This document shows, in pieces, positions 6,829 through 15,209 of a stretch of DNA of 64,000 bases; positions within the stretch are counted from its first letter, which is position 1; each line of letters begins with the position of its first letter. The translations under genes and the position numbers were made by a program. The notes beneath the pieces were generated by a model. The model did not search any database. It saw nothing but the letters and a program-made list of their open reading frames with translations, and had not been told where the DNA came from. The DNA comes from Desulforegulaceae bacterium (lineage in GTDB: Bacteria > Desulfobacterota > Desulfobacteria > Desulfobacterales > JACKCP01), in NCBI GenBank assembly GCA_034006035.1, contig JAVETN010000003.1, positions 1 to 64,000 of the forward strand. The letters run 5' to 3'.

Positions 6829-7551
6829 TTATTCTTCAATATAAAATCGCCATGCACAATACCAGTCTTCAGGGTGTTTATCTGGTGGACATCCTATGCA
6901 CTCGGTTTTAATTCTTTTGTCTATTTCCCTTGCAAAATAAGCATATTCCACAAGACCTGCAGACTTACAGGGATAATCATCAAGACCCCTTGCCTTCCTT
7001 TTTTCCTGAACCCAGCATTTATTCATCTGAAAAACCAGGCTTTTATCATTTTCCCATATTACAGACTGAGTGTTTACATTTGAATAAAGTCTTGCACCAA
7101 GTGCTTTTTCAAGGCCTTTGAGTCCTGAATTTTCAGGAATTTCCAAAAGCTTTTTAATTGATCTTGCCTCAAAAGGTGAAAAGTTTGACCAACAGGAATC
7201 ATTGCATCTTTTTGCATCATTCATTCCATGTTCAAATTCAACATCCTGAAACCATACCCCGTCATTTACAATCCAGTTTAAAGATAAAGCTTCAATGAGA
7301 CTTTCCATTTTTTCCTCTTCAAGGGATAGAAGAGGAAGGGGGATGCCTTCCATTATTTCAAAATCAAAAACCTTGCCAATTTTTTTCATCTGAATTTTAA
7401 GGCTCTTGTCAAATACCCTATAAAGAGTTTCATAGGCAATGTCATCGCCCATTTGGTGTCTTACCTCTGAAAACCATAAAAAATGATGCATAACGGTTCT
7501 GTGGATAAGATCTATAGCATACTCTGCTCTTTCTTTTTTTTTGTCTTCCAT
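6829..7551 (-). CDS. Cysteine-rich cytosolic protein, DUF6125-like
   Basis: A 240-residue soluble protein with no signal peptide. The N-terminal helix has HHFLWFSEVRHQMGDDIA, and the C-terminal third is rich in Cys: CNDSCW, NKCWVQ, YPCKSAGLVEYAYFA, CIGCPPDKHP and WYCAWRF. This fits the DUF6125 family found in sulfate reducers and loosely resembles L-2-amino-thiazoline-4-carboxylate hydrolase-type domains. The paired Cys could bind a metal or cluster. Function is unknown. The start at 7551 has AGAGG upstream; an in-frame reading to 7611 adds 20 residues without one. It is probably co-transcribed with the thiolase that follows. Confidence 0.55.
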   Translation of the reverse strand: MEDKKKERAEYAIDLIHRTVMHHFLWFSEVRHQMGDDIAYETLYRVFDKSLKIQMKKIGKVFDFEIMEGIPLPLLSLEEEKMESLIEALSLNWIVNDGVWFQDVEFEHGMNDAKRCNDSCWSNFSPFEARSIKKLLEIPENSGLKGLEKALGARLYSNVNTQSVIWENDKSLVFQMNKCWVQEKRKARGLDDYPCKSAGLVEYAYFAREIDKRIKTECIGCPPDKHPEDWYCAWRFYIEE

Positions 7552-7591
7552 TGGATAACCTCTTATTTTCTCCAGTAAAAAGAATCTTCCA

Positions 7592-7747
7592 TCATAACTG
7601 TCTTGTCGCACTTTTTAATTGAACCATGTTTTCCAAGACTAACAGAAAGGGTGCTTTAATAAAGAATCTTGCTCTATCAATCTGCCCAAGATCAAAAGAA
7701 AATGTATTTAAAATTTCATCACCATTTTCCATAACAAAATAAAACAT
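7592..7747 (-). CDS. Small ORF or gene remnant (51 codons)
   Basis: On the minus strand a 51-codon ORF reads MFYFVMENGDEILNTFSFDL and onward, ending at 7592. Its amino-acid composition looks protein-like (charged, with FFIKAPFLLVLENMV), but I do not recognise a family. The frame is open a few codons upstream (TIGAGG before the Met) and then hits a stop. There is no spaced ribosome site. It may be the tail of a decayed gene rather than a real small protein. Confidence 0.3.
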   Translation of the reverse strand: MFYFVMENGDEILNTFSFDLGQIDRARFFIKAPFLLVLENMVQLKSATRQL

Positions 7748-8015
7748 CCCGCCTGCCCCTATGGTGTTCTACGTTTTTAATCACTAGATATAAAGGTTGC
7801 AGGATCTGTGCCACAAACCATGCCTTCCAAGGCAAATAAAGGCAAACATTAGATAATAAAGGGTTTTAAGCTAAAAAGCGAAGAACAAAGAAAGCAAGTT
7901 TATGTAACAATCAAGTTACATAAACTTGCTTTAAAAAAGTGTTCCAGGCTGGAATTGGCGACGACAAAGACGGTTGTAACTAAAAGGTTACAAAAAATAA
8001 GAAACAGACCCCAAA
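7612..8015. other. Region between the DUF6125-like gene and the PAS/sigma-54 gene
   Basis: Besides the 51-codon ORF and the two hairpins, it holds the palindrome TGCCTT-CC-AAGGCA (7821-7834). No RNA gene is recognised. Confidence 0.5.
7891..7932 (-). terminator. Long hairpin downstream of the PAS/sigma-54 activator gene
   Basis: AAAGCAAGTTTATGTAAC (7891-7908) pairs exactly with 7915-7932 around a 6-base loop: an 18-base perfect stem. It lies 84 bases beyond the stop codon at 8016 on the minus strand and is followed there by CTTTGTTCTT, a broken T-rich run. Termination or 3'-end protection of that transcript is likely. A second hairpin (TTGTAAC 7974-7980 with GTTACAA 7987-7993) sits between, and its GTTAC core matches the long stem, so alternative pairing is possible. 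Confidence 0.5.
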
Positions 8016-10157
8016 CTACTCTATTCCATACTTTTTTATTTTTTCAAAAAGGGTTTTTCTATGGATACCAAGAAACTTGGCTGTTTTTATTTTCTGCCAT
8101 CGGTTTTGTTCAAGAGCTTTCAAAATAACCTTCTGCTCAAAATCACCTACCATACCCTGAAGATTTTTAGAAAAATCAATTTTTTCAGACATCTCACTGT
8201 CGCCGGTCTCAAAACTTTTAAGAATTCCAGCTTCTCCAATAGCAGCATATCTACTTATCATGTTCTGAAGCTCCCGTATATTTCCGGGCCATTCATATTT
8301 ATGAAAAGAATCCAAGATACGGCCTGGAATTACAAGTTCGTCTTCCTGCTTTAATGAAGAAAGAAAATGATCTACCAAAAGAGGAAGATCATCCATTCTT
8401 TCCCTAAGCGGGGGAAGTTTTATGGGAATAACATGAATTCTGTAAAAAAAATCTTCCCTCATATGCCTTTCCTTTACAAGATCCTTCAGACTTCTGTTTG
8501 TTGCAGCAACAATTCTTAAGTCAGGATTTCTGACTTTTGTTGCTCCAACAGGGATAAAACCAGAACCATCAATTACACGCAAAAGTTTAACCTGCATGTT
8601 AAGGCCGATTTCTCCAATTTCATCGAGAAAAAGAGTTCCCTTATCTGCTAAATCCAAAAACCCTTTTTTATCTGAATCAGCTCCAGTAAAAGCACCTTTT
8701 TTATAACCGAAAAATTCACTTTCAATCAGTTGCTCTGAAATTGCACCACAGTTTACCGGAACAAAATCGTTTTTGTTTCTTTTGCTCAGCCTGTGAATCT
8801 CTTCTGCAACAAGCTCTTTTCCAGTACCTGACTCTCCATAGATGATTACATGGGCATTTGATTCCGCAGCTTTTAAAATAAGCTCATAAACCTTCTGCAT
8901 TTTTAAGCTTTTACCAATAATATTTCCCAGCTTATATCTTTCCCGAATCGAAGACTTTAACTTTATATTCTCATTTTTAAGATTTTCAGCGTTTTCTTTT
9001 AACAGGGCTTCGTTTTGCTTTCTTTTAGTGATGTCAATAAGAATTGTTTGAACCCTGGAATTTTTGTCAAAAGGAGTTAAAAGAGGAGATGTTACACAAG
9101 AGTACCATCTATTGTCATAAGGGCTAAAAATTTCATCTTTTACTGTCTCACCACTTAAAGATTGTGAGATCTTGCACCAGGGACAGGGAGATTCAAACCC
9201 GTGAAGGAAATTAAAACATTTTCCCGGAGCACCGGTGTTACCCCTTTTTTCAAGGGCTTTATTCATAAATTCAATTTCATAATCTTCGTTAACTATGTAA
9301 ATAAGTCCGTCAAAATTTTCAACAATAACCGAAAGCTGAGATCTGTTCTCCTTTAGTTTCATTTCAGCTTCTCTTCTGTTTGTTATATCCATGAATGAAG
9401 CAATACTCTTGTCAGTGCCGGGAATCATCCCTACTCTCATATAAATATATTTCAGATCACCATCTTTATCTATCACCCTGCACTCATACTCTTCAGGAAT
9501 ATTTTTTTTATTTTTTCGTCTCCCGTAATGATAGCTCTGCATTTTTCCAACGTCATCTTTGTAAACAAAAGCTGACCATTCCATTTTATTTTCAAGCTCC
9601 TCCTTGGAAAAACCTGTGAGCTCACAAAATTTCTGGTTTGCATAAAGGATACACATCTCATAATTAATTATAATTGTTCCTGTTCCTGTATATTCAAAAA
9701 CACATTTGTACATTTCTTCATCAGAAACAAGTTTTTTAAATTTTTCATGATTGTAAATTCCAGAGTTTATTTCAAAATAAAATTCAGAAATTTTATCTAA
9801 AAATTCAGCAGCAAATTCCTTTTCAGCAGTTTCAAGAGGGACTGGGGATTCAACAACAAAATAAAGAACAAAATCCAACCTTGAATTTTCAATTTTAAAA
9901 TAATTTAAACAAGTTTTTTTTTGTAAACTAAAATAATCAACAAGGATTTTTATTTTTTCTTCTGCCTGGACATTTGAAAATTTTGGATTTTTTAAATATT
10001 TTACTTCCTGACTCTCGCTTAAAACAGCAATGTCATAAAAAGATAAATCACTGATTTCAAAAAATGAAGATAGAAATTCAACAAGGCTTTTGCTGGTTGT
10101 AGCAATATTAAAACAACTTGATAAAGGGATTAAAAAACTACTATAGAAATTTGACAT
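8016..10157 (-). CDS. PAS-domain sigma-54-dependent transcriptional activator
   Basis: A 713-residue enhancer-binding protein. Residues 1-145 are an unrecognised sensory region. PAS 1 spans about 150-262 and PAS 2 about 272-382, the latter with a CPWC motif near 325-328. The AAA+ domain covers about 410-640: Walker A GESGTGKE at 441-448, the sigma-54 contact loop GAFTGA at 488-493, Walker B TLFLDEIGE near 508-516, and FFYRIHVIPIKLPPLRER. A Fis-type helix-turn-helix ends the protein (AKFLGIHRKTLFEKIKKYG). It hydrolyses ATP to open sigma-54 promoters in response to a PAS-sensed signal. There is no receiver domain, so it is not a classical response regulator. GAGG precedes the ATG. Targets are unknown. 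Confidence 0.9.
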   Translation of the reverse strand: MSNFYSSFLIPLSSCFNIATTSKSLVEFLSSFFEISDLSFYDIAVLSESQEVKYLKNPKFSNVQAEEKIKILVDYFSLQKKTCLNYFKIENSRLDFVLYFVVESPVPLETAEKEFAAEFLDKISEFYFEINSGIYNHEKFKKLVSDEEMYKCVFEYTGTGTIIINYEMCILYANQKFCELTGFSKEELENKMEWSAFVYKDDVGKMQSYHYGRRKNKKNIPEEYECRVIDKDGDLKYIYMRVGMIPGTDKSIASFMDITNRREAEMKLKENRSQLSVIVENFDGLIYIVNEDYEIEFMNKALEKRGNTGAPGKCFNFLHGFESPCPWCKISQSLSGETVKDEIFSPYDNRWYSCVTSPLLTPFDKNSRVQTILIDITKRKQNEALLKENAENLKNENIKLKSSIRERYKLGNIIGKSLKMQKVYELILKAAESNAHVIIYGESGTGKELVAEEIHRLSKRNKNDFVPVNCGAISEQLIESEFFGYKKGAFTGADSDKKGFLDLADKGTLFLDEIGEIGLNMQVKLLRVIDGSGFIPVGATKVRNPDLRIVAATNRSLKDLVKERHMREDFFYRIHVIPIKLPPLRERMDDLPLLVDHFLSSLKQEDELVIPGRILDSFHKYEWPGNIRELQNMISRYAAIGEAGILKSFETGDSEMSEKIDFSKNLQGMVGDFEQKVILKALEQNRWQKIKTAKFLGIHRKTLFEKIKKYGIE

Positions 10158-10374
10158 TAAAACCTCTTAATATTGTTTTATCTGGTTTTCAAACTCTTCA
10201 TAAAAAACAAGTTTTTTACACCAAACTCTGTTTTGTTTAAGATTAATCCGGTTTTTTTACAAAAAACAATGTATAAAAAATAAAGATGGAATAAGAACAG
10301 GATAAAAACCAAATCATTCTGTTTAAAAATAAGGTGAACAAGAATTGGGAAAACCTAAAAGAACAGCTTTAGTA

Positions 10375-10692
10375 TCAATTACTTCTTGAATAACAAACCT
10401 CGCCCTGGCCAGAAAATATTTTAAGTTCAACTTCTTTTAAACCTTTTGGGACCGCAATTTTTTGGTTTACAAAGGGAAAGCCTGAAAACAAAACTTTAGA
10501 TTTGTTTTCAGAATAAACAACAACCTTAAAATCCGAAGTCAGACTGGTTACCCTGGTAAATTTTAAATATCCTTTTTCTCCAAACCAGACTATTTTAACG
10601 CCTTTTTCATGGGTGATACAATTAAACCCTGCAAATGCCCGGGGTAAAAAAAGTAAAGAACAAAACAAAACTAAAATTATTATTTTTTTCAT
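10375..10692 (-). CDS. Small exported protein of unknown function
   Basis: A 105-residue protein with a clear signal peptide (MKKIIILVLFCSLLFLPRAFA, cut after about residue 21). The mature part, about 84 residues, has two Cys that could form a disulfide (CITHEKG and EVCYSRS) and alternating hydrophobic residues suggesting a small beta domain. I do not recognise a family. AAAGGA precedes the ATG. It stands alone between the PAS/sigma-54 gene and the SUI1 gene. Confidence 0.6.
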   Translation of the reverse strand: MKKIIILVLFCSLLFLPRAFAGFNCITHEKGVKIVWFGEKGYLKFTRVTSLTSDFKVVVYSENKSKVLFSGFPFVNQKIAVPKGLKEVELKIFSGQGEVCYSRSN

Positions 10693-10959
10693 AATTTTTT
10701 CCTTTCTATAAGATAAATGAATTCAATAAAAATTACATTTTATAGCAAGGCTTTTAAATCAAAATCTCTTTTTTTCTTCAGTCTTTGGTAAATAAACTTG
10801 ATTTTTCCAATCTATCTTGTCAATTTCCTTAAATGATACTGAAACAAAACCAGTTAAACACCCTATATTTTTAACTGATTTATAAGCTGTTTTTTATGAA
10901 AGCTGTTTTTGTATCCAAATTTCTGCCGGACACAATTTAACTATAATATAAGGTATTTT

Positions 10960-11319
10960 TCAACCTCCTGAAATTTTAACCTTAAAGCCCATCAATTCAA
11001 GCTCTTTTTTCAATACACCCCTGTTATCTGTCTGGATTTCAATGATCTGATTTTTTACTGTTCCCCCAGAGCCAACCTTCTGCTTTAGAACTTTTGCTAT
11101 TTCCTTAAGTTCGCCTTCGTTTTTATCAAAACCCAAAACAAGGGTGACCCCTTTTCCTTTCCTTCCCTTTGTCTGCCTTAAAAGCCTTATTATGCCGTCA
11201 TTGATTATATTGAGTTCATCTTCCCGCTTTTTTTTCTTTTTATTACAGCTGCATTCAGACTCGGGTTTTTGACATCTGGGACAGATTTTTCCATGCTCTG
11301 TAGAATAAACAAGACTCAT
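10960..11319 (-). CDS. yciH: SUI1/YciH-family translation factor
   Basis: A 119-residue protein with an N-terminal zinc-ribbon-like segment (ICPRCQKPESECSC, residues about 12-25) followed by the SUI1 domain (about 45-117): KGVTLVLGF, ELKEIAKVLKQKVGSGGTVK and the closing LELMGFKVK. Bacterial YciH resembles eukaryotic eIF1 and influences start-site choice at initiation. The ATG at 11319 is two bases after the galE stop, so the two genes are translated from one message; GGAAAAGA inside the galE end serves as ribosome site. A TTG at 11325 is a poorer start. Confidence 0.85.
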   Translation of the reverse strand: MSLVYSTEHGKICPRCQKPESECSCNKKKKKREDELNIINDGIIRLLRQTKGRKGKGVTLVLGFDKNEGELKEIAKVLKQKVGSGGTVKNQIIEIQTDNRGVLKKELELMGFKVKISGG

Positions 11320-11321
11320 AA

Positions 11322-12341
11322 TCAATCTTTTCCATATCCATCAGGATTGTTTTTCTGCCATTTCCAGGCGTCTTCTGCCATTTCTTCTATTCCATACTTT
11401 GCTTCCCAGTTTAAAAACTCCCTGGCAAGACTTGTATCAGCATAGCACCTGGCAATATCTCCGGGCCTTCTTGACTCTATGGAAAATGGAATTTCTTTTT
11501 TGCAGGCTTTTTCAAATGCTTTTAAAACCTCAAGAACAGAAAATCCTTTTCCTGTACCTAAGTTTACAGCAAAAAGGCCCGGGTTTTCGCTTATTTTTTC
11601 TATTGCTTTCAGATGACCCGAAGCAAGGTCTTTTACATGAATATAATCCCTTACTCCTGTACCGTCTTTGGTTGGATAATCATCTCCAAACACTGAAAGT
11701 TTTTTTAATTTTCCCACAGCAACCTGGGTAATATAAGGAGTAAGATTATTGGGAACTCCCCTTGGATCTTCACCTATAAGACCGCTTTCATGGGCCCCCA
11801 CAGGATTGAAATATCTTAAAAGACCTATATTCCACGATTTGTCAGATTCATAAAGATCTTCTAAAATCATTTCAACCATTCTTTTTGTTTTTCCATAAGG
11901 GTTGGAAGGTTTTAAAGGAAAGCTCTCTTTAATGGGTACTTCATGGGGATCTCCGTAAACAGTAGCAGATGAACTAAAAACAATGTTTTTAACATTAAAT
12001 TCTTTCATTTTTTCTAAAAGCACAATTGTTCCTGATACATTATTTTCATAATATTTAAGGGGAAATTCTACAGATTCACCCACAGCCTTATACCCTGCAA
12101 AATGAATTATAGAATTAATATTTTCGTTTTCAAAAACTTTACTTAGAATTTTTTCGTCTCTTACATCTCCGCGAATAAAATCGAGATTTTTATTGGTAAT
12201 CTGCTCAACTTTTTTAATTGACTTTTCGCTGGAATTTTCCAGATTATCCAAAATTACAACTTCATAGCCTGAATTTAAAAGTTCAACACAAGTATGGCTT
12301 CCTATATAGCCGGCTCCGCCTGTAACAAGAATTTTACCCAT
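11322..12341 (-). CDS. galE: UDP-glucose 4-epimerase
   Basis: A 339-residue extended short-chain dehydrogenase that interconverts UDP-glucose and UDP-galactose, supplying galactose units for polysaccharide. The NAD-binding motif is [10 protein letters not shown] near residue 8, the Ser/Thr of the active site lies in [11 protein letters not shown], and the catalytic pair is in NPYGKTK (YxxxK). The substrate region [18 protein letters not shown] is typical of GalE. Length matches the family. AGGTGA precedes the ATG. It precedes yciH in the same transcript and is separated from the PEP-CTERM gene on its 5' side by a clear terminator. Confidence 0.95.
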   Translation of the reverse strand: MGKILVTGGAGYIGSHTCVELLNSGYEVVILDNLENSSEKSIKKVEQITNKNLDFIRGDVRDEKILSKVFENENINSIIHFAGYKAVGESVEFPLKYYENNVSGTIVLLEKMKEFNVKNIVFSSSATVYGDPHEVPIKESFPLKPSNPYGKTKRMVEMILEDLYESDKSWNIGLLRYFNPVGAHESGLIGEDPRGVPNNLTPYITQVAVGKLKKLSVFGDDYPTKDGTGVRDYIHVKDLASGHLKAIEKISENPGLFAVNLGTGKGFSVLEVLKAFEKACKKEIPFSIESRRPGDIARCYADTSLAREFLNWEAKYGIEEMAEDAWKWQKNNPDGYGKD

Positions 12342-12397
12342 TAAATCACCTGACTTTTTAGATTAAAAAATATGAAACACAATTCGTAACTTATAAA

Positions 12398-12431
12398 TAA
12401 AAAAAGGCTTTTGGTAAACTCCAAAAGCCTT
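12398..12431 (-). terminator. Rho-independent terminator of the PEP-CTERM gene
   Basis: On the minus strand AAGGCTTTTGG, a 6-base loop and CCAAAAGCCTT form an 11-base perfect stem, followed by a run of seven T with further T-rich sequence. It lies 31 bases after the stop codon at 12462 and isolates that gene from galE. Confidence 0.9.
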
Positions 12432-12461
12432 AATATTTTAATTTCTTAATTTGATTTTTAA

Positions 12462-13121
12462 TTATTTACTGAACTTTTTTCTTACAACCATTCCAAACCC
12501 TAAAAGTCCTAATCCAAACAAAACCATGGTTGAAGGCTCTGGCACAGGATCAGCAAAAAGACCAAGTTCACTAACAACAGGTGCCTTATCAAGAGTTAAT
12601 TTTGCATAAAGAGGTAGTTCTTTGTCAATACGATTCCAGAAACCCAAGCCAGTATCAAAAACCAAATCTTCAAGCTGAAGAGAAAAAAGACCCCCATTTC
12701 CAAAAGCTATGGGTAAAACCTCTTCCCAGGTTATTTCCCATCCCTTACTTCCACCAATCCCCAAAAAGCCATATTTCTTAAACCCAAAAGAATTAGCTAA
12801 AAAAGACTGTGTAAGCTCTGGGCTGTCAAAATCAAGAAAAGCTTCTATAGAGCGAATTTGCCTGTCATCCCTGTTAACTTTTTTTTCGTGTGTTCCTATT
12901 ACTCCAAGCTTGAATCTTTCAGACTCGCCCTCATTTAAAGTAAAAGAACTGCCTGGAAGATATTCGTCAATATTTCCATATAAAAACAAAGCATCCCTGG
13001 TAGCTGACGTATCAATACGAGAATCACCACCCATAACAAAAGTATAAGAATTTGAATTTGCAACTGAAACACATAAAAATAAAAACAAAAAACTAAATAA
13101 AAAGACTTTAAACTTTTTCAT
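12462..13121 (-). CDS. PEP-CTERM sorting-domain protein 1
   Basis: A 219-residue exported protein. A signal peptide (KVFLFSFLFLFLCVSVANS) starts it, and the C-terminus is the exosortase sorting signal: VPEPSTMVLFGLGLLGFGM, a membrane helix, then the basic tail RKKFSK. The exosortase is expected to cut near Pro-Glu-Pro and pass the protein to the surface or matrix. The mature part (about 20-190) is beta-rich and not recognised; it begins with a Gly-Gly-Asp-Ser segment. GGAAGG lies 7 bases before the ATG at 13121, which favours it over 13136. It has its own terminator, so it is probably a single-gene transcript. Confidence 0.85.
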   Translation of the reverse strand: MKKFKVFLFSFLFLFLCVSVANSNSYTFVMGGDSRIDTSATRDALFLYGNIDEYLPGSSFTLNEGESERFKLGVIGTHEKKVNRDDRQIRSIEAFLDFDSPELTQSFLANSFGFKKYGFLGIGGSKGWEITWEEVLPIAFGNGGLFSLQLEDLVFDTGLGFWNRIDKELPLYAKLTLDKAPVVSELGLFADPVPEPSTMVLFGLGLLGFGMVVRKKFSK

Positions 13122-13228
13122 AAAATTACCTTCCATAATAAAAACACCTTTTTTAAATTAAAATTTAAACAAATCAATATATCAACCCAAAACACCAATC
13201 AAGTTCAAATCAACATCAAATTAAAAAC

Positions 13229-13561
13229 CTAACAAACAATAGGGGATAAATATTCAAAACCATATCCATAAGAATATCCGCTTTCCGATTTAGAACAGGT
13301 TTCAGCCCGCTTTGACCACCTCAACCTTGAGTCAAGGGTTTGATGCTTCTTAAAATATTTCTCCTCACTGCCATAATCAATTATTTCAATACAATAATAA
13401 CTATCCGGATTTAATTTTTTATCCGTTTTTATATGGATTCCTCCCTTGCTATAGTTATAAGCAAATCCGTAATGGTAATTATCAGGCTCCTTGTTTGAAC
13501 AGACTTTGACAGGAAGCTGACAGTCATATCTTTCATCCACCCTGTTGTTATCTTCTTGCAT
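13229..13561 (-). CDS. PilZ-domain protein (c-di-GMP receptor)
   Basis: A 110-residue protein that is essentially one PilZ domain. The two ligand motifs are present: RxxxR at residues 7-11 (R-V-D-E-R) and the (D/N)xSxxG element as NYSKGGIHI near residue 38. PilZ domains bind c-di-GMP and commonly control exopolysaccharide production or motility. The final segment has YGYGFEYLSP. AAGGAG precedes the ATG. It lies next to a PEP-CTERM gene, in line with a biofilm or matrix role, though its partner cannot be seen. Confidence 0.85.
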   Translation of the reverse strand: MQEDNNRVDERYDCQLPVKVCSNKEPDNYHYGFAYNYSKGGIHIKTDKKLNPDSYYCIEIIDYGSEEKYFKKHQTLDSRLRWSKRAETCSKSESGYSYGYGFEYLSPIVC

Positions 13562-14064
13562 TTTTTTACTCCTTAAATTATAAAATTTTCAGCAGTGCCT
13601 CAAGCCTGTCTGTTTTTCAGGCCTATTTTGTGTAAATTCAACCTGAACCTAAGACTCACAGGGCTTGTATTTTTAAAGATAAAAGCACTCAATTAAGGTT
13701 GAAATAATTTACTTTATATTTTAGCTTAACCAATGTCAATTTTAATGCGATTACCTGGCTAGATTAAAACTTATCTTTTTTACCCCTTCTTAAATCAAGC
13801 TATAAATTTAACTATTAAAACACTTAAAAATCTTTGCTGTTAATCTATCTTTTTCCTTGAAAAGAAAGCAAAAACACAGCTTTAATCAATCGTGATTAAA
13901 AATATCTTATTAGATTCTTTTAAATCAGAATTAAAAATGATATTTAACAATATTTCTTAAACCATGAGATACTCAGATAACAATAAAAGTTTGTCTGATG
14001 ATACCAACCCTGAGACTGACAAATTAAGTGTATTCATAACAACATGAAATTTAAAGGCATTAAA
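13562..14064. other. Divergent intergenic region with a palindrome
   Basis: About 500 bases separate the PilZ gene (minus) from the coiled-coil membrane gene (plus), so it must hold both promoters. TTTAATCA (13882-13889) and TGATTAAA (13894-13901) are an exact inverted repeat around ATCG, a plausible operator. No coding or RNA gene was seen. Confidence 0.5.
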
Positions 14065-15201
14065 ATGAAATTTTTACCTCTAAAAACTGTGATTTTATGC
14101 TTTCTACTTCCGCCTCTTTTCTATGTAACAACAATTTATGGTGCAACCAGATATTTCAAATCAGGTTATGAAGAAAAAATCGAAGATATTCTTCTTTTTA
14201 ATTCCAGTGAAATTTATGAAGGACAAATTACTCTTGAAAAAGCTGTTGAAAAAAACATAAGTCAATTCAAGCAAAAAGATTTTTTTTTGAAAAAAAAACT
14301 TGTAAACATTGAAATATCTGTAATCGATAAATCCGGTAAAATTATTTACCCTACACTCCACCTTCCAGGAAGCAATATTGACCAAAACTTTAAGATAAAC
14401 GCTTCAAAAACTGCAAAAGAAAACTTTGAAATACTTGAAAAAGGGATTGAAACATTAGTTAAATGTAATCTTTCAGAAGGTCTTAAGTTTGCCAGTGCAT
14501 TAATTTATTTTACCTTGGCTTTTTCCTTTTTTTTATTTCAATACATCAAAGCTTTTAAAAATGCAGGCGAATATGAAAAGGAAAAGCTTGAACGTATAAA
14601 AAGACTTGAAAAGGAAGAAGAAAAATATAAAACCGAATTATCAACACTTGAAACTGAAAAAAGAAGCCTTGCTGAAAAAATTAACAGTCTAAATGAAAAA
14701 TACAGGGAAACAAGATCAAGTGAAGAAGAAATGCTTGATGAAATAATTTCCCTGGAAGAAAAACTAAAGTCTTTCAATGATTCACAAGACAAAAAAGAGC
14801 TGGAAATTGAAGAGCTCAAAATAAAACTTGAAGAACTTGAAAAAAAAAGAAATATAATTCACAGAAAAAAAGATTTTGATTTCCTTTCCAAAAGATTTGA
14901 AACCCTATATAAGAACGTAATAATGACAAAAAAGGCATATAATGGCTTTATCGAACTTGAAGAAGAGCTTCAAATAAAGGCTGAAGAGCTTATTCATCTT
15001 TTAAACAATGATCCTGAAAAGGTTATTATAAAAAGAAAAGTATTTTCCGGGAAAAGAAGTAAAAGCTCATCTTTTGAGGTGATATTTGGTTATAATGGTC
15101 GTATTTACTTCAGTAAAAGCAAGGGCAATAAAATAAAAGTGATTCTGATAGGCACTAAAAACACCCAAAATAAAGACATGGATTACCTCCACAATTTATA
15201 G
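14065..15201 (+). CDS. Membrane-anchored coiled-coil protein
   Basis: A 378-residue inner-membrane protein. One membrane helix lies at about residues 7-27 and a second near 146-163, with about 115 residues between that should face the periplasm. Then follows a long cytoplasmic coiled coil (about 170-285, repeated E-K-L heptads) and a compact C-terminal domain that includes SSSFEVIFGYNGRIYFSKSKG. I do not recognise a family. The ATG at 14065 has AAAGG upstream, whereas 14044 has none. Its stop is 8 bases before the AAA/OmpA gene, so the two are co-transcribed and probably form one envelope complex. Confidence 0.6.
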   Translation: MKFLPLKTVILCFLLPPLFYVTTIYGATRYFKSGYEEKIEDILLFNSSEIYEGQITLEKAVEKNISQFKQKDFFLKKKLVNIEISVIDKSGKIIYPTLHLPGSNIDQNFKINASKTAKENFEILEKGIETLVKCNLSEGLKFASALIYFTLAFSFFLFQYIKAFKNAGEYEKEKLERIKRLEKEEEKYKTELSTLETEKRSLAEKINSLNEKYRETRSSEEEMLDEIISLEEKLKSFNDSQDKKELEIEELKIKLEELEKKRNIIHRKKDFDFLSKRFETLYKNVIMTKKAYNGFIELEEELQIKAEELIHLLNNDPEKVIIKRKVFSGKRSKSSSFEVIFGYNGRIYFSKSKGNKIKVILIGTKNTQNKDMDYLHNL

Positions 15202-15209
15202 AAAAAACT

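Noticed and set aside
6874-7121. Several plus-strand open frames of 60-70 codons opposite the DUF6125-like gene
   Set aside because: They lie entirely inside a well-supported minus-strand gene and have no ribosome sites.
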